A stretch of DNA of 64,000 nucleotides, taken from NCBI GenBank assembly GCA_910584245.1, contig CAJTZF010000001.1, positions 34,555 to 98,554 on the forward strand, written 5' to 3'. The position numbers and the translations under genes were made by a program. The first letter of the stretch is position 1; the number at the start of each line of letters is the position of its first letter. Shown piece after piece: positions 1 to 9,275 of this stretch. This DNA comes from an uncultured Eubacterium sp. Lineage in GTDB: Bacteria > Bacillota > Clostridia > Lachnospirales > Lachnospiraceae. Below the pieces are notes generated by a model. It ran no database searches. It had not been told where the DNA came from and saw only the letters and a program-made list of their open reading frames with translations.

Positions 1-633
1 AAACTGCTCTGGTATCCTATGGGAATAATACTGTATTACTCCAGTCAAAGTTTTGTCCTTCGTAAAAGTAATCACAAAGTCACTCTGCAGGCTATGCAAT
101 AATTCTTCTGCGATATGTAGTGAATGTATGCTGTCTAATGCTATCGTACATTTCACAAAGTTCTGAAAAGGAACAGGGCAGTTTGCCTCCATCAGCGCTT
201 CCTCCATTGGGTACGACTGGTTCTGATATCCAGATAAAATATTTCTTTTTAATATATTTAGAAAATCACGATATGACATATCAGCAGTAATCGTACTTCG
301 AATGAGAATCGCCAGATTTTCACTCGCCGGTCCTTCCTTTAGATATGGCACGCCAAGACAAATGTCGTGTGCACCCGTTAATTTATACAGCATTACTTCA
401 AACGCCGCCATCAGATAAAAATATAACATCCTATTATCATGTCTACAGATATCCATCAACCTGTCCGTCATTGCCGTATCAATGGTAAATATCATTTTTT
501 TCTGCTCTAATTTCTGAAAATTTGTTTTCTTGTATCCGTAATCAATCGCTAATTCCTGAAGACTACTGTCTAACACTTCTTGCCAGTACTGTCCCATCTC
601 ATTATAAAGTACATTATGTTCTTTGTAATTCAA
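1..633 (-). CDS. NRPS condensation-domain C-lobe protein (partial, runs off the left edge)
   Basis: An open frame of 211 codons begins at a TTG at 633, just after an in-frame TGA and behind an AAGGGAAGG ribosome site, and stays open to the window edge. It opens with a YWQEVL-type segment and continues through the second lobe of a nonribosomal peptide synthetase condensation domain (hydrophobic LMAAFEVMLYKLTG block, a YRDFL helix, a conserved SYPMEEAL segment). The first lobe, which carries the HHxxxDG active site, is absent because the gene starts at the lobe boundary. An adenylation domain would normally follow, outside this window. It is the last gene seen in the cluster and lies 22 bp after the deacetylase gene. 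The half-domain start is odd but repeats what some A-PCP proteins show. Identity as a C-domain lobe is inferred from pattern only. Confidence 0.72.
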   Translation of the reverse strand, partial: MNYKEHNVLYNEMGQYWQEVLDSSLQELAIDYGYKKTNFQKLEQKKMIFTIDTAMTDRLMDICRHDNRMLYFYLMAAFEVMLYKLTGAHDICLGVPYLKEGPASENLAILIRSTITADMSYRDFLNILKRNILSGYQNQSYPMEEALMEANCPVPFQNFVKCTIALDSIHSLHIAEELLHSLQSDFVITFTKDKTLTGVIQYYSHRIPEQF

Positions 634-655
634 CTGCTTTCACCTTCCCTTTCTT

Positions 656-1513
656 TCAATATACTCCATTAGGAAACAGAATACTGAAATTGTCATAATC
701 TGCTGTATGGAACCATAAACGTTCGTATAGCCCAAATAAATCTAAAGATTTTTTCATATAAATCCCTTCATACCTGATTGCCTTACCGTAATTCTTAAAC
801 AAATCCATTACCTCCTCCCACACCAACTGGTATTGTGACTGATAGACCATATTTAGCTTTGCTTTGTCCCCTATTTGTTCCGTAATAGGATTATATAATG
901 GAGAAATATCATACTGGCTTTTTACTCTGTTAAGAGCTTTCATATAATAGTACTTGTCTCTATTCGCATATGGAAAATCTTCATAAAAAAATATCTTAGC
1001 ACAATTCCGCTTTGCCACATTTACTAAAGCATTATTGATTAATACATGGTCCATATGTTCCCCAATCCCCATAGGGCCAATCAGAAAATCCGGCTTAAAC
1101 TCCGACATTGTTCTTTGAACAATTGAAACACACTCCCTATAAGCATGCATTTCAGCAATTCCCTTTTCCTTGCGATAGGCATAATCTGTCAGCTCTCCAA
1201 ATAGAAGACGGCCCCCCAGCAATTCTCTCCATACATAACGGCCCTCATCCTTTCTTGCCTTCTCTAGCTGCCCTCCGTTACTGAACACGCATAAACAAAC
1301 GATATCTAGACCATTCTTTACTAACTGTAATATACTTCCTCCCATAGATAACACCAAATCATCGGAATGAGGCTCAATCAGCAAAACCCTCCCCATTTTT
1401 TTTGCAGGGACACTAACGGAGAGTTTCATTTTTTTTATATCTGTACACTCAGTAATATCTGATTTCAAATCCCTATTTGTTAAAAAGGAAACAAAATTAT
1501 TATTCCATTTCAT
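656..1513 (-). CDS. PIG-L/LmbE family deacetylase
   Basis: 285 residues. A PHSDD zinc-binding motif lies near residue 48 and a GEHMDHV motif near residue 151, the pattern of the PIG-L (GlcNAc-PI de-N-acetylase, LmbE-like) family. These are zinc enzymes that remove N-acetyl or other N-acyl groups from amino sugars or related conjugates. There is no signal peptide, so it should act in the cytoplasm. The start ATG has a GGTGATG ribosome site, and the gene follows the B12 radical SAM gene by 14 bp, so it is part of the same transcript. In this cluster it could unmask an amine on the sugar added by the GT2 enzyme or on an intermediate; the substrate is inference. Confidence 0.86.
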   Translation of the reverse strand: MKWNNNFVSFLTNRDLKSDITECTDIKKMKLSVSVPAKKMGRVLLIEPHSDDLVLSMGGSILQLVKNGLDIVCLCVFSNGGQLEKARKDEGRYVWRELLGGRLLFGELTDYAYRKEKGIAEMHAYRECVSIVQRTMSEFKPDFLIGPMGIGEHMDHVLINNALVNVAKRNCAKIFFYEDFPYANRDKYYYMKALNRVKSQYDISPLYNPITEQIGDKAKLNMVYQSQYQLVWEEVMDLFKNYGKAIRYEGIYMKKSLDLFGLYERLWFHTADYDNFSILFPNGVY

Positions 1514-1527
1514 ATTACATCACCAGC

Positions 1528-3129
1528 TTAACGATTAACCAGCTCTCCCCCCATATATATAATTTTTCTGCCAACTATATACTGTTCATTACTTATGAGA
1601 GACATTTTTTCTTTGATAAATTCATCTAACCGGATTTTCTCAACTTCTAAATCATAACCAGCTTCCTGCTCATAAAACTTCATAAAAAAACCATAGTTAA
1701 AGGCAGCTATCTCATGACGCTGCCTTGTTACGAAGTCCTGAAAGCCATCTACCACCTTCGCTATATCCGTGTTTTTGTATCTTCTTCGAAGCCGTGTAAT
1801 AAAGGTATGTATAATAATATCAAATATCTCAAAGTCCCAAACGGACTGTAAATCCAGGAACTTTCTGCTTCGTATTACAAGATTTTCAATTTTTTCATCC
1901 TTGAATCTATATTTGTACATCCCATCCAAAAAGTCATATTCTTTCAAAATCAGCCCATCCTGAATCAGTTTTTGTTCCATTAATGTACCAGGATATACCT
2001 CTAAAACCCAAAAATAATGCCTAATGACCTGACCGATTCCTGTTCCATACAAAAAAGCCGCATTATCATATACATCTTCCATACTGCTATACGGATGAAA
2101 CATAATAAAACCAAAGGTAACATAAATATCAGGAAATTTTCGAAACAAACTTACCGTATTCCAATTATCCTTCATTCTGGCATTTTTATTCAAAATTCTT
2201 AACCCGTTATCATTGCCCGCCTCAAAACCAATATTTACCTTTTCTAGCCCTGACGCGATTAAAAGCTCCATGAGGTTTGCATCCTCCGGATGCCAACTCT
2301 CCGCCCTAAAACAACAATTATAGAATATTGTTAAATCTCTTCGCAAAATTTCTTCCGCAATTTCCTTAATTCTTTGCTTACCTGCCTTCCCAACATCTTC
2401 AAAACTGGAATCCACAAAATCAAAAGTATGAAAATTATATTTTTTTACCAGATATTCTATTTCATCAACTACATTTCTAGGACTTCTTCCCCTCCACCGG
2501 GCTCCCTTTTGCTTTCTTCCCACAAAAGAACTGCAAAAGGCGCAGTTCCCGTAGCAGCCTCTACTGGTAGAAAGACGCATATACTGCAAATTTTTGTTAT
2601 GCTGTATAAACTGGTCCCTTACCGGAAATGGTAAGGTATCCAAATCCTCAATTAATTCCCTATCCTCATTCACTATCACATTTCCTATTTCATCCCGATA
2701 CATAATCCCCTTGACAGCGGATATGTCCTCTTGTTTCTCTATACAATGCATTAAATCACAAAAAGTAATTTCACCTTCCCCCTTAATAATATAATCAACC
2801 TGTTTATATTTATTAAGAATATCCCTTCCAGAAAAAGTAGCCATATGACCACCATAAATAACCACTCTGTCAGGATTAGCCCGTTTTAGAATTTTTGACA
2901 GCTCTACAACATATTTTAATGTAATACAAGTTGTTGTAAATCCATAAACATCATAATGATGGTCAATCAATTCCTGCACGGCCTCTATATCAGAGGCATC
3001 ACGGATTTCAATAATATCAACAATATATTGTTTTTCTCTTAAACAGGCTGCAATATACGCAATTCCCATATGCTCTGTGGATTTCACTAAATCCCCTCCA
3101 AGAACAATTACCAATGCTATTGTTTTCAT
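1528..3129 (-). CDS. B12-binding domain radical SAM protein
   Basis: 533 residues. The N-terminal third resembles a cobalamin-binding Rossmann domain (LVIVLGGDLVKS, then GFTTTCITLKYVVEL and YGGHMATF). The radical SAM cluster CYGNCAFC (CxxxCxxC) follows near residue 192, then a TIM-barrel core (FDFVDSSFEDVG, GLEKVNIGFEAGND). This is the layout of the BchE/P-methylase group, which uses methylcobalamin or a radical for methylation or ring formation at unactivated carbon. A 105-bp gap separates it from the preceding radical SAM gene, with an imperfect 9-bp inverted repeat. The B12 ligand histidine cannot be assigned with certainty. In the cluster it may C-methylate the product; that is inference. 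Confidence 0.85.
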   Translation of the reverse strand: MKTIALVIVLGGDLVKSTEHMGIAYIAACLREKQYIVDIIEIRDASDIEAVQELIDHHYDVYGFTTTCITLKYVVELSKILKRANPDRVVIYGGHMATFSGRDILNKYKQVDYIIKGEGEITFCDLMHCIEKQEDISAVKGIMYRDEIGNVIVNEDRELIEDLDTLPFPVRDQFIQHNKNLQYMRLSTSRGCYGNCAFCSSFVGRKQKGARWRGRSPRNVVDEIEYLVKKYNFHTFDFVDSSFEDVGKAGKQRIKEIAEEILRRDLTIFYNCCFRAESWHPEDANLMELLIASGLEKVNIGFEAGNDNGLRILNKNARMKDNWNTVSLFRKFPDIYVTFGFIMFHPYSSMEDVYDNAAFLYGTGIGQVIRHYFWVLEVYPGTLMEQKLIQDGLILKEYDFLDGMYKYRFKDEKIENLVIRSRKFLDLQSVWDFEIFDIIIHTFITRLRRRYKNTDIAKVVDGFQDFVTRQRHEIAAFNYGFFMKFYEQEAGYDLEVEKIRLDEFIKEKMSLISNEQYIVGRKIIYMGGELVNR

Positions 3130-3234
3130 AATAATTTATGCCCGAAAAATTCGACATCTGACCTCCCTTTTATTTTTTAGATGTCTGTGAAATTTTTTTC
3201 TCCTACAACCAGACATCTCCTTACTATTTGTTAT

Positions 3235-4332
3235 CTAATTTATATATTCTTTAAACTCAGAAAACTGATAGGATGGAACGGTTATCAATTCCTCCCATGA
3301 CAGGCGGCCTGCGTAATACAAATTAAGCATTTCCCAAGGAGTAAAACATTTATCACACTCCGATATACCATTATTCTTATGTAATAGTAAACGGTATATT
3401 TTATCTGCTCCAACTTTATTCAGAACCTGATCTGGGTCTTTTTCAAGTAAACTTCCCAAAGCAGAAAACCAATAATTAGGACAAGGGGTAATAATGCCGT
3501 CATTGAATACGCCAATGCTACATTTGGGCAGCAGGCAGTCAGTACTTCTATGACCAGTTTGTAAAAACTCATAAAGGTGTACGAGGTAAGTCTTCGGAGG
3601 AAGCACTGGCTGATAAGCATCATAATTATGTATCAGTTTTTCCACTCCGACAAGTTGCTCCCGCTTCGGAGAAAAACCATCCCTGTTGACTCCCCTGACC
3701 GGAAAAGGCAGCAGCATTACCTTTTTTCCTTTATACCTCATAAGAAATCTGGCAAACTCCTCCAGTATAGCGGTATTCTTATCCGTAAGAACACAATTAA
3801 TTTCTAAAGATATTCCCTTCATCACAATTTGTTCTATGGAATATAACACCCTTGCTAAAGCAGCTTTATCTTTACTTCTATAAAAATTGCCAGCCACAGT
3901 ATGATGGTCTAACGATAGCTGGAAACACACATTCTTCATTTCCTTAAATAATTCTAACTCATCCTCCTCAATGAACAAACCATTTGTTAGTATCTGAATT
4001 GTCTTTAGTTTTTTGGAATATTTTTTTATATAGTCAACAATATTTTTTATTAAGAATATTTCACCACCGCTAATCTTTAGGATTCCTATATCAAAATGCG
4101 CATCTAATATATCCGTAATTGTATCTATCTGTTTCTTTAATTCAGAGCGTTCTTCATAAACCAATCTCTTTTTTATTCCCATATTTTTATGCTTTTCTTT
4201 AAACCTTGATGCCCCAGTCAGGCAATATTGACAGGCCATATTACAATTGTCTTCTTCTATTACAAAATCAACAAAAAGAATTTTGTTCTTACTACCAGAA
4301 CATTGTTTTTTCTCCCTTAACCATTCTTCCAT
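3235..4332 (-). CDS. radical SAM protein with SPASM-like C-terminus
   Basis: 365 residues. The [4Fe-4S] motif CNMACQYC (CxxxCxxC) lies near residue 30, followed by the SAM-binding segment LKISGGEIFL. The C-terminal part carries further cysteines (CLLPKCSIG, PCPNYW, CDKCF) spaced like a SPASM or twitch auxiliary cluster. Such enzymes modify peptides or carrier-bound substrates by hydrogen abstraction. It is clearly related to the radical SAM gene at 11169-12275, which has the same end (CxxCF, then a YYAGRLSWEEL-type segment). The ATG start has a GGAG site 18 bp after the methyltransferase gene. The substrate is unknown. Confidence 0.87.
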   Translation of the reverse strand: MEEWLREKKQCSGSKNKILFVDFVIEEDNCNMACQYCLTGASRFKEKHKNMGIKKRLVYEERSELKKQIDTITDILDAHFDIGILKISGGEIFLIKNIVDYIKKYSKKLKTIQILTNGLFIEEDELELFKEMKNVCFQLSLDHHTVAGNFYRSKDKAALARVLYSIEQIVMKGISLEINCVLTDKNTAILEEFARFLMRYKGKKVMLLPFPVRGVNRDGFSPKREQLVGVEKLIHNYDAYQPVLPPKTYLVHLYEFLQTGHRSTDCLLPKCSIGVFNDGIITPCPNYWFSALGSLLEKDPDQVLNKVGADKIYRLLLHKNNGISECDKCFTPWEMLNLYYAGRLSWEELITVPSYQFSEFKEYIN

Positions 4333-4349
4333 ACCGCTATCTCCATCCT

Positions 4350-5306
4350 TTACTTTGTTAAAAACAACAATTTGTTATGTATTTGATTTAGCACGACTGT
4401 TTTCAATATATGGAACCTGGTATGTTCTACCAGTTCTTGAAGTTCGCGGAATCTCTGCTGATATATTCCCCCATGTGTCATCCAGTCAAGTAATACCCCT
4501 GCGCAAAAACTATCTTCTTTTTCAATATAAACATCAGAAATACACAATATTTTTCCTGGCTTAAGCGAACAGTAAAGCCGTCCTAATAATTCCATTAGTT
4601 CACCCGGATTATAATAATGAATACTATTATACACAAATATAAAATCATATTTGTTATGATTTAATAGTTCCTCACGGACTCTTTTAATTCCTTTCTCTTT
4701 TTCTAAACTGCCATATAACGCAAGCGCAATCTGCTGAAACTCTTTTTCAAAACAGACATCACAACTTATATTTGGGTATTTTTTTTTGCATAACAGGCTC
4801 ATCCCCCCCAAACTCCTGCCATACTCTAATACCGCTGTCTCATTCGTTACAGGATATTCCCTTCTAATAAAGACAAATAACAATTCCAGAACTCCTTCAT
4901 TCATTGCAAGAAAATAATCTTTTTGCTCTTCCAGCGTAAAGTTATCTTTTATAAAATCATTCTTTTCCCCACTGCTCCTTAATTGTTTTAGAATCCGTTC
5001 AGGTATGTTCCAACAATTCATGAGATTCTTTTCGTGTGACAAAAGCCTTTGCTTTATCTTTATAGACGGTAGCTGTGCCGTATAGTCCGATGATACCCTA
5101 AACTTCCCGTCTTCTTCTTTCAGATACCCATAACATGTCAGTATATTAAGCAACATACCAAGCATTACAGGATCACTTTTTGTCATCTTTGCCAGCTCAT
5201 TTACATCCATCTCTTTCATCAACAAAGCGTCAAAGATACCAAGTTCAAAAGCAGATATCAGCGAAGCCGAACATTTATACGCCCATATATCATGAAAAAA
5301 CTTCAT
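4350..5306 (-). CDS. SAM-dependent methyltransferase, O-methyltransferase (ASMT-like) type
   Basis: 318 residues. The N-terminal part is a winged-helix dimerisation domain typical of plant/bacterial O-methyltransferases (SASLISAFELGIFDALL, then NELAKMTKSDPVMLGMLLNIL). The C-terminal part is a Rossmann methyltransferase with a weak motif I (LEYGRSLGG in place of DVGGGxG) and a later YDFIFVYNSIHYY segment. The ATG at 5306 is preferred over an in-frame start 48 bp upstream because only it has a ribosome site (GGAGGG). The gene lies 58 bp after the AMP-ligase gene and 17 bp before the radical SAM gene. The degraded glycine loop leaves open that it binds SAM unusually or has changed function. Confidence 0.8.
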   Translation of the reverse strand: MKFFHDIWAYKCSASLISAFELGIFDALLMKEMDVNELAKMTKSDPVMLGMLLNILTCYGYLKEEDGKFRVSSDYTAQLPSIKIKQRLLSHEKNLMNCWNIPERILKQLRSSGEKNDFIKDNFTLEEQKDYFLAMNEGVLELLFVFIRREYPVTNETAVLEYGRSLGGMSLLCKKKYPNISCDVCFEKEFQQIALALYGSLEKEKGIKRVREELLNHNKYDFIFVYNSIHYYNPGELMELLGRLYCSLKPGKILCISDVYIEKEDSFCAGVLLDWMTHGGIYQQRFRELQELVEHTRFHILKTVVLNQIHNKLLFLTK

Positions 5307-5364
5307 ATATTCCCTCCATATCACGACTGTTTTTAACCAGAGGATATACAACAATCCTAACTTC

Positions 5365-6744
5365 TCAAAGCTCCTCTTTTTTTATCTTTCCCATCTCATT
5401 TTTGGGAAGCTGGCTTTGCATTTCTATAATCTTAGGTAATTTATAACTTTCCAACTCCTTTAAACAATGGCGTCGCACATCCTGTTTCTGAAGGTTTCCG
5501 TTTGGTACAATAACAGCTTTTATCACTTCCTTATCCTTCTGTTTCATCCCAATCACTACACATTCCTTTACACCGCTCATCTTATTGAGCACCTCTTCAA
5601 CCTCCAATGGATTTACTTTTTTACCACCAATATTAATCATGTTTTTAATTCTTCCCGTAATATAAATAAATCCTGCATTATTTACATATACCAAATCTCC
5701 CATTGGAAAATACCCTTCCTGATCAAATACTGTAAAAAATTCATCCAGGTATCCCTTTAACATCCCGCGGCATCTGACCCATAGCTGCCCTTGACAGTTA
5801 CGGTATCCTGCATTCCCTTTACTGTCTACAACCTTAACTTCCACTCCTGGCATTGGTAGTCCCACAGAATTTTTATATTGCTCCTGTTTACAAAGAAGTA
5901 GCCCTCCCGTCTCGGTACTCCCATAGGTCGGGTTGATGCAAACTCCAAATTTTTTCTTAAAAAGACACATTGTTTTTTCGGTAACAGGTCCTCCTCCCAC
6001 CAGAACCGTACGGAGAGAGTTTACTGTTGTCTGATATTCTGTTTTACTAATACAAAGCAGCTTTGCCATAACAGGTACCATAACCAGTCTGGTAATTTTT
6101 TCTTTACAAATCAGTTCCAGGGCAGTTTTTGGAACAAATTTATTTATAATAAAAATGCAGGCACCACTGGTAAAAGCGCCTGCCACAACAGCCCCCAAAG
6201 CAAAAGAATGACTTAATGGTGATAGTCCCAACAGAATATCATCAGAAGTGAGATTCAAGGCATCACGATAGGTCTCTCCCTCGCAAGTCAGGGCATCTAC
6301 TGTACGAATACATATCTTCTGTCTCCCCGTTGACCCAGAGGTTATATGATAAAATTCTGAAATCTGATTTTTTTGGTCGAAATTTGTACTTATTCTGTCA
6401 TCATTAAAAATATCATCCTGAATGATACTATCTGTAAGGATTCCTGCGGATTTCATACGTTCTGACATCTCTTCCAGAGACTGTGGTTTTATTTCATCCG
6501 GTATTGGAACAATTCTGCATCCTGCTTTCAGCCCTCCCAAAAACATCAGTATATAGTTCTTTTTATCGGTTAATTTCAAAAAAACTACATCTCCTGGCTC
6601 ATATTTTAGACTCAAAATATAATTTGCTGCCCTGGCAATATATTGTTCAAGCTGTTTATAATTAATATAATCCTTGCCTGTCGCAATAGCAGGACAGTTG
6701 GGAGCACTTACAGCATAACTGTGAATATAATCAAATAGATTCAT
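5365..6744 (-). CDS. AMP-binding adenylate-forming ligase (ANL superfamily)
   Basis: 459 residues, stand-alone. Motifs in order: phosphate-binding loop TSGSTGRQK near residue 134, NPTYGSTETG near 273, GDLVYVNNAGF near 350, the hinge GRIKNMINIGGKKVNP and a C-terminal PKNEMGKIKK lysine. It activates a carboxylic acid as acyl-AMP, then loads CoA or an acyl carrier protein. No carrier domain is fused, so one of the free ACPs encoded in the cluster is the likely partner. The start has an AAGGAGAT site and overlaps the end of the preceding phosphatase-superfamily gene by 14 bp, indicating coupled translation. The acid substrate cannot be read from sequence. Confidence 0.88.
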   Translation of the reverse strand: MNLFDYIHSYAVSAPNCPAIATGKDYINYKQLEQYIARAANYILSLKYEPGDVVFLKLTDKKNYILMFLGGLKAGCRIVPIPDEIKPQSLEEMSERMKSAGILTDSIIQDDIFNDDRISTNFDQKNQISEFYHITSGSTGRQKICIRTVDALTCEGETYRDALNLTSDDILLGLSPLSHSFALGAVVAGAFTSGACIFIINKFVPKTALELICKEKITRLVMVPVMAKLLCISKTEYQTTVNSLRTVLVGGGPVTEKTMCLFKKKFGVCINPTYGSTETGGLLLCKQEQYKNSVGLPMPGVEVKVVDSKGNAGYRNCQGQLWVRCRGMLKGYLDEFFTVFDQEGYFPMGDLVYVNNAGFIYITGRIKNMINIGGKKVNPLEVEEVLNKMSGVKECVVIGMKQKDKEVIKAVIVPNGNLQKQDVRRHCLKELESYKLPKIIEMQSQLPKNEMGKIKKEEL

Positions 6745-7990
6745 AGAGTATCTCCTTTAAAATGACTTCATATACATCACAAATTGTTTCTACCGGTTCA
6801 ATATCAATGCGGTTTCCAAGAATAACTGCGTCCTCAAAGGTATGCATTCCGGTAAAATGTCTTTTCATAAAAACCTCCGGATTGCCAAATTCCCCTTTAA
6901 AGTCATATCCTTTATCAGGTATTATTAATAATTCCGGCCCATTGCTGCTATATCCTCCCTGAAACAACTCTTCTTTAGAGACAACATCTTTTATTATGTT
7001 GTCTCCATACTCTATATTTATTTTAAGTATTTCCTGCTTAATATGTCTGACCATTTCCTCCCTGTTGTGTCCGGCAACAAAATAAATTCTGCCTGGCGCC
7101 AGCGAAAAACATAGGGAATCAGGTGCAATGGTAAAAAAATTCTTGTTCTGGGCATCGGTATACTTTAAATATCCCTTATCTTCCAACCAAGTATTTAAGA
7201 AAACCTCTTTTTTTACACCTTCAAATCCATGATCCGATACTAGCAGAAAAACCGTATCCTCATCCAGCATATCAAAAACCTGCTTTATATATTCATCCAA
7301 CCTTTTGAAAAACAGAAATATACTATCATGAAAGGAAACATCCCCCTCTTGCTGTACTTCATCCCAGAAAAAATGAAACATACGATCTGTTTCCATAATA
7401 TTCAGCTGAAAATACACCCATCTTTCTTTTTCGAGTAAATCAAGGCATACTTGAAACCTTGCTTCCATAATATCCAGCAATTGTTTCATAAATCCGGGTT
7501 TATTTGTTGCAGCCAGAAATGCATCTGCATCTAATTCATAATGATAATCCAATAATTCTTTAAAATAATCATAAGGATATGTCGCTTTTTCCAAGGAAGG
7601 GGCCAAAAATGAGGAGACCATAATGCCATTGATTTCCTTTACCGGATATGAAATAGGTACATTAATTACAATAGAACGTTCTCCTTTCCGCGAAAGCTTT
7701 TCCCATATATTTTCAACTTTCCTTTGTGTATCTACAGGAATATAAATAGAATGTGTGCCTGCATCAGCTTCAGTAAATCCAAAGATATTCGTCTCTCCCG
7801 GCTGTTTTCCTGTGGCAAAACAGGTCCAGGCCACGGAAGAAACCGTAGGATATACAGATTTTATCCGCTTCATTTTTCCGCTCTTTACAATCTTTTTAAG
7901 ATTTTGCAAACTTCCCCTATGAAACAGATTTTCTATAAGTGAATACGGCATTCCATCCAATCCCAATACAAAACATCTCTTTTTTCTCAA
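6731..7990 (-). CDS. alkaline phosphatase superfamily phosphodiesterase/pyrophosphatase-like protein
   Basis: About 419 residues. Metal-site motifs of the nucleotide pyrophosphatase/phosphodiesterase branch are present: LGLDGMP at the start, a YPTVSSVAWTCFATG nucleophile region, ETDRMFHFFW, SDHGFEG and a late MHTFEDA. No signal peptide is seen, unlike secreted relatives, so it should act inside the cell. A TTG at 7990 is chosen because AGAGGTG lies 5 bp upstream; an ATG at 8008 would also keep the frame and overlap cysN. It is one of three such proteins in this cluster, with 14354-15685 and 17335-18891. Related enzymes cleave or transfer phosphate or sulfate esters; the reaction here is unknown. 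Confidence 0.82.
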   Translation of the reverse strand: MRKKRCFVLGLDGMPYSLIENLFHRGSLQNLKKIVKSGKMKRIKSVYPTVSSVAWTCFATGKQPGETNIFGFTEADAGTHSIYIPVDTQRKVENIWEKLSRKGERSIVINVPISYPVKEINGIMVSSFLAPSLEKATYPYDYFKELLDYHYELDADAFLAATNKPGFMKQLLDIMEARFQVCLDLLEKERWVYFQLNIMETDRMFHFFWDEVQQEGDVSFHDSIFLFFKRLDEYIKQVFDMLDEDTVFLLVSDHGFEGVKKEVFLNTWLEDKGYLKYTDAQNKNFFTIAPDSLCFSLAPGRIYFVAGHNREEMVRHIKQEILKINIEYGDNIIKDVVSKEELFQGGYSSNGPELLIIPDKGYDFKGEFGNPEVFMKRHFTGMHTFEDAVILGNRIDIEPVETICDVYEVILKEILYESI

Positions 7991-8001
7991 ATCCGCACCT
8001 C

Positions 8002-9237
8002 TTAACATTGTATAACTAATCCATTCCCACAAATATTCTTGTTTTTAATTAGCACGATTTTACGTAGCACTGACAGATCACTACTGACTACCAAAGGAGA
8101 TTCCAGTCCAATTTCTACATCACATACCTCCAGTTCATTAATCTGGCATTTGTCATCTTCCATAATAGATAAATCAGAAGAATTCATTTTTCGGTATATT
8201 TGACAAATAGCGCAATCCGTCGCCTGTGTCAGGCAGTGTATCGTAATTTTTTCTCCGACACCCAATTGATACTTGGATAACCACAATATTGTGGCTCTTA
8301 TATGTCGAACCGGCAATATTCCTTCACCCGGTGTACAAAGGATATCTCCCCTTTTTAACATCTGTGATTTTTCCAGGAGTAACCCCACAGAATCACCAGT
8401 TTCATATTCCTCGCGGTTTTCTTGAAACTTCATAATCCGCTCTACATGTAATTTCCTTCCAGTTCCCGGCAAGAACAGTTCACATCCACTGCGTACCTTT
8501 CCCGCTTCAATTCTTCCTACATAAATTTTCTGTCCCTTTACATCATACACGTCTTGAACAGGCAATATAGCGGTATTATTTTTCTCCTCTCTCTTGATAT
8601 GTAAGGCCTCAAGTGCTTCCCATAAAACCGGACCCTTATAAAAGTTTAATCCGGATGACCTTGATACAATGTTCTCTCCATTGATAGCTGAAACAGGAAT
8701 TGTATAAACAACATCTATCATGAATGAATCCAGGTATTCCAGAACTTCCCTTTTTACTTTTTGATAAATAGCTTCCTTATTCATCACTGTATCCATCTTG
8801 TTAATTACCACAATAAGCTGTGTTATTCCCAACATGGATAAAATAAAGGCATGCCTTTTTGTCTGTTCACATACTCCTTCCCCTGCATCCAGAACTAAAA
8901 TTGCCGCATCTGCCTGGGCAGAACCTGTTATCATGTTTGTAATAAACTCTGCATGTCCTGGTGAATCAATAAGGACATATTCCTTGTCTTTCTTTTTCAA
9001 ATATGCCTGGGTCGTATCAATGGTAATGCCCTGCTCTCTTTCTTCCTTTAGATTATCTAATAAAAAAGCATAGTTGACTTTTTCATTATTTTCTTTTGCT
9101 GTTTTTTCAATTTCTTCAATTCTGTCCTCGGATAGAGAACCAGAATCTAATAAAAGCCTGCCAATTACGGTAGACTTTCCATGATCCACATGGCCGGTAA
9201 TCGCTATTTTTATTTTCTGATCTTTCATCTCATCCAC
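8002..9237 (-). CDS. cysN: sulfate adenylyltransferase subunit 1 (GTPase, CysN)
   Basis: 411 residues. It has an EF-Tu-like GTPase with P-loop GHVDHGKST near residue 16, the switch I segment QGITIDTT, DSPGH near residue 93 and NKMD near 149, followed by the beta-barrel domains. With CysD it makes adenosine 5-phosphosulfate (APS) from ATP and sulfate, driven by GTP hydrolysis. The protein ends without a fused APS-kinase (CysC) domain, and neither APS kinase nor APS reductase is encoded in the window. It lies 38 bp after cysD. Inside a biosynthetic cluster this suggests dedicated supply of activated sulfate for sulfation or sulfur incorporation; which one is inference. Confidence 0.95.
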   Translation of the reverse strand: MDEMKDQKIKIAITGHVDHGKSTVIGRLLLDSGSLSEDRIEEIEKTAKENNEKVNYAFLLDNLKEEREQGITIDTTQAYLKKKDKEYVLIDSPGHAEFITNMITGSAQADAAILVLDAGEGVCEQTKRHAFILSMLGITQLIVVINKMDTVMNKEAIYQKVKREVLEYLDSFMIDVVYTIPVSAINGENIVSRSSGLNFYKGPVLWEALEALHIKREEKNNTAILPVQDVYDVKGQKIYVGRIEAGKVRSGCELFLPGTGRKLHVERIMKFQENREEYETGDSVGLLLEKSQMLKRGDILCTPGEGILPVRHIRATILWLSKYQLGVGEKITIHCLTQATDCAICQIYRKMNSSDLSIMEDDKCQINELEVCDVEIGLESPLVVSSDLSVLRKIVLIKNKNICGNGLVIQC

Positions 9238-9275
9238 TGCACAAAACGTTCCTTTCTATTTATCCTTCTTTTCTC

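Noticed and set aside
3130..3234. Inverted repeat (agatgtctg / cagacatct) as a terminator between the radical SAM genes.
   Set aside because: The stem is short, the loop long and no T-run follows on the minus strand; the genes are probably co-transcribed.
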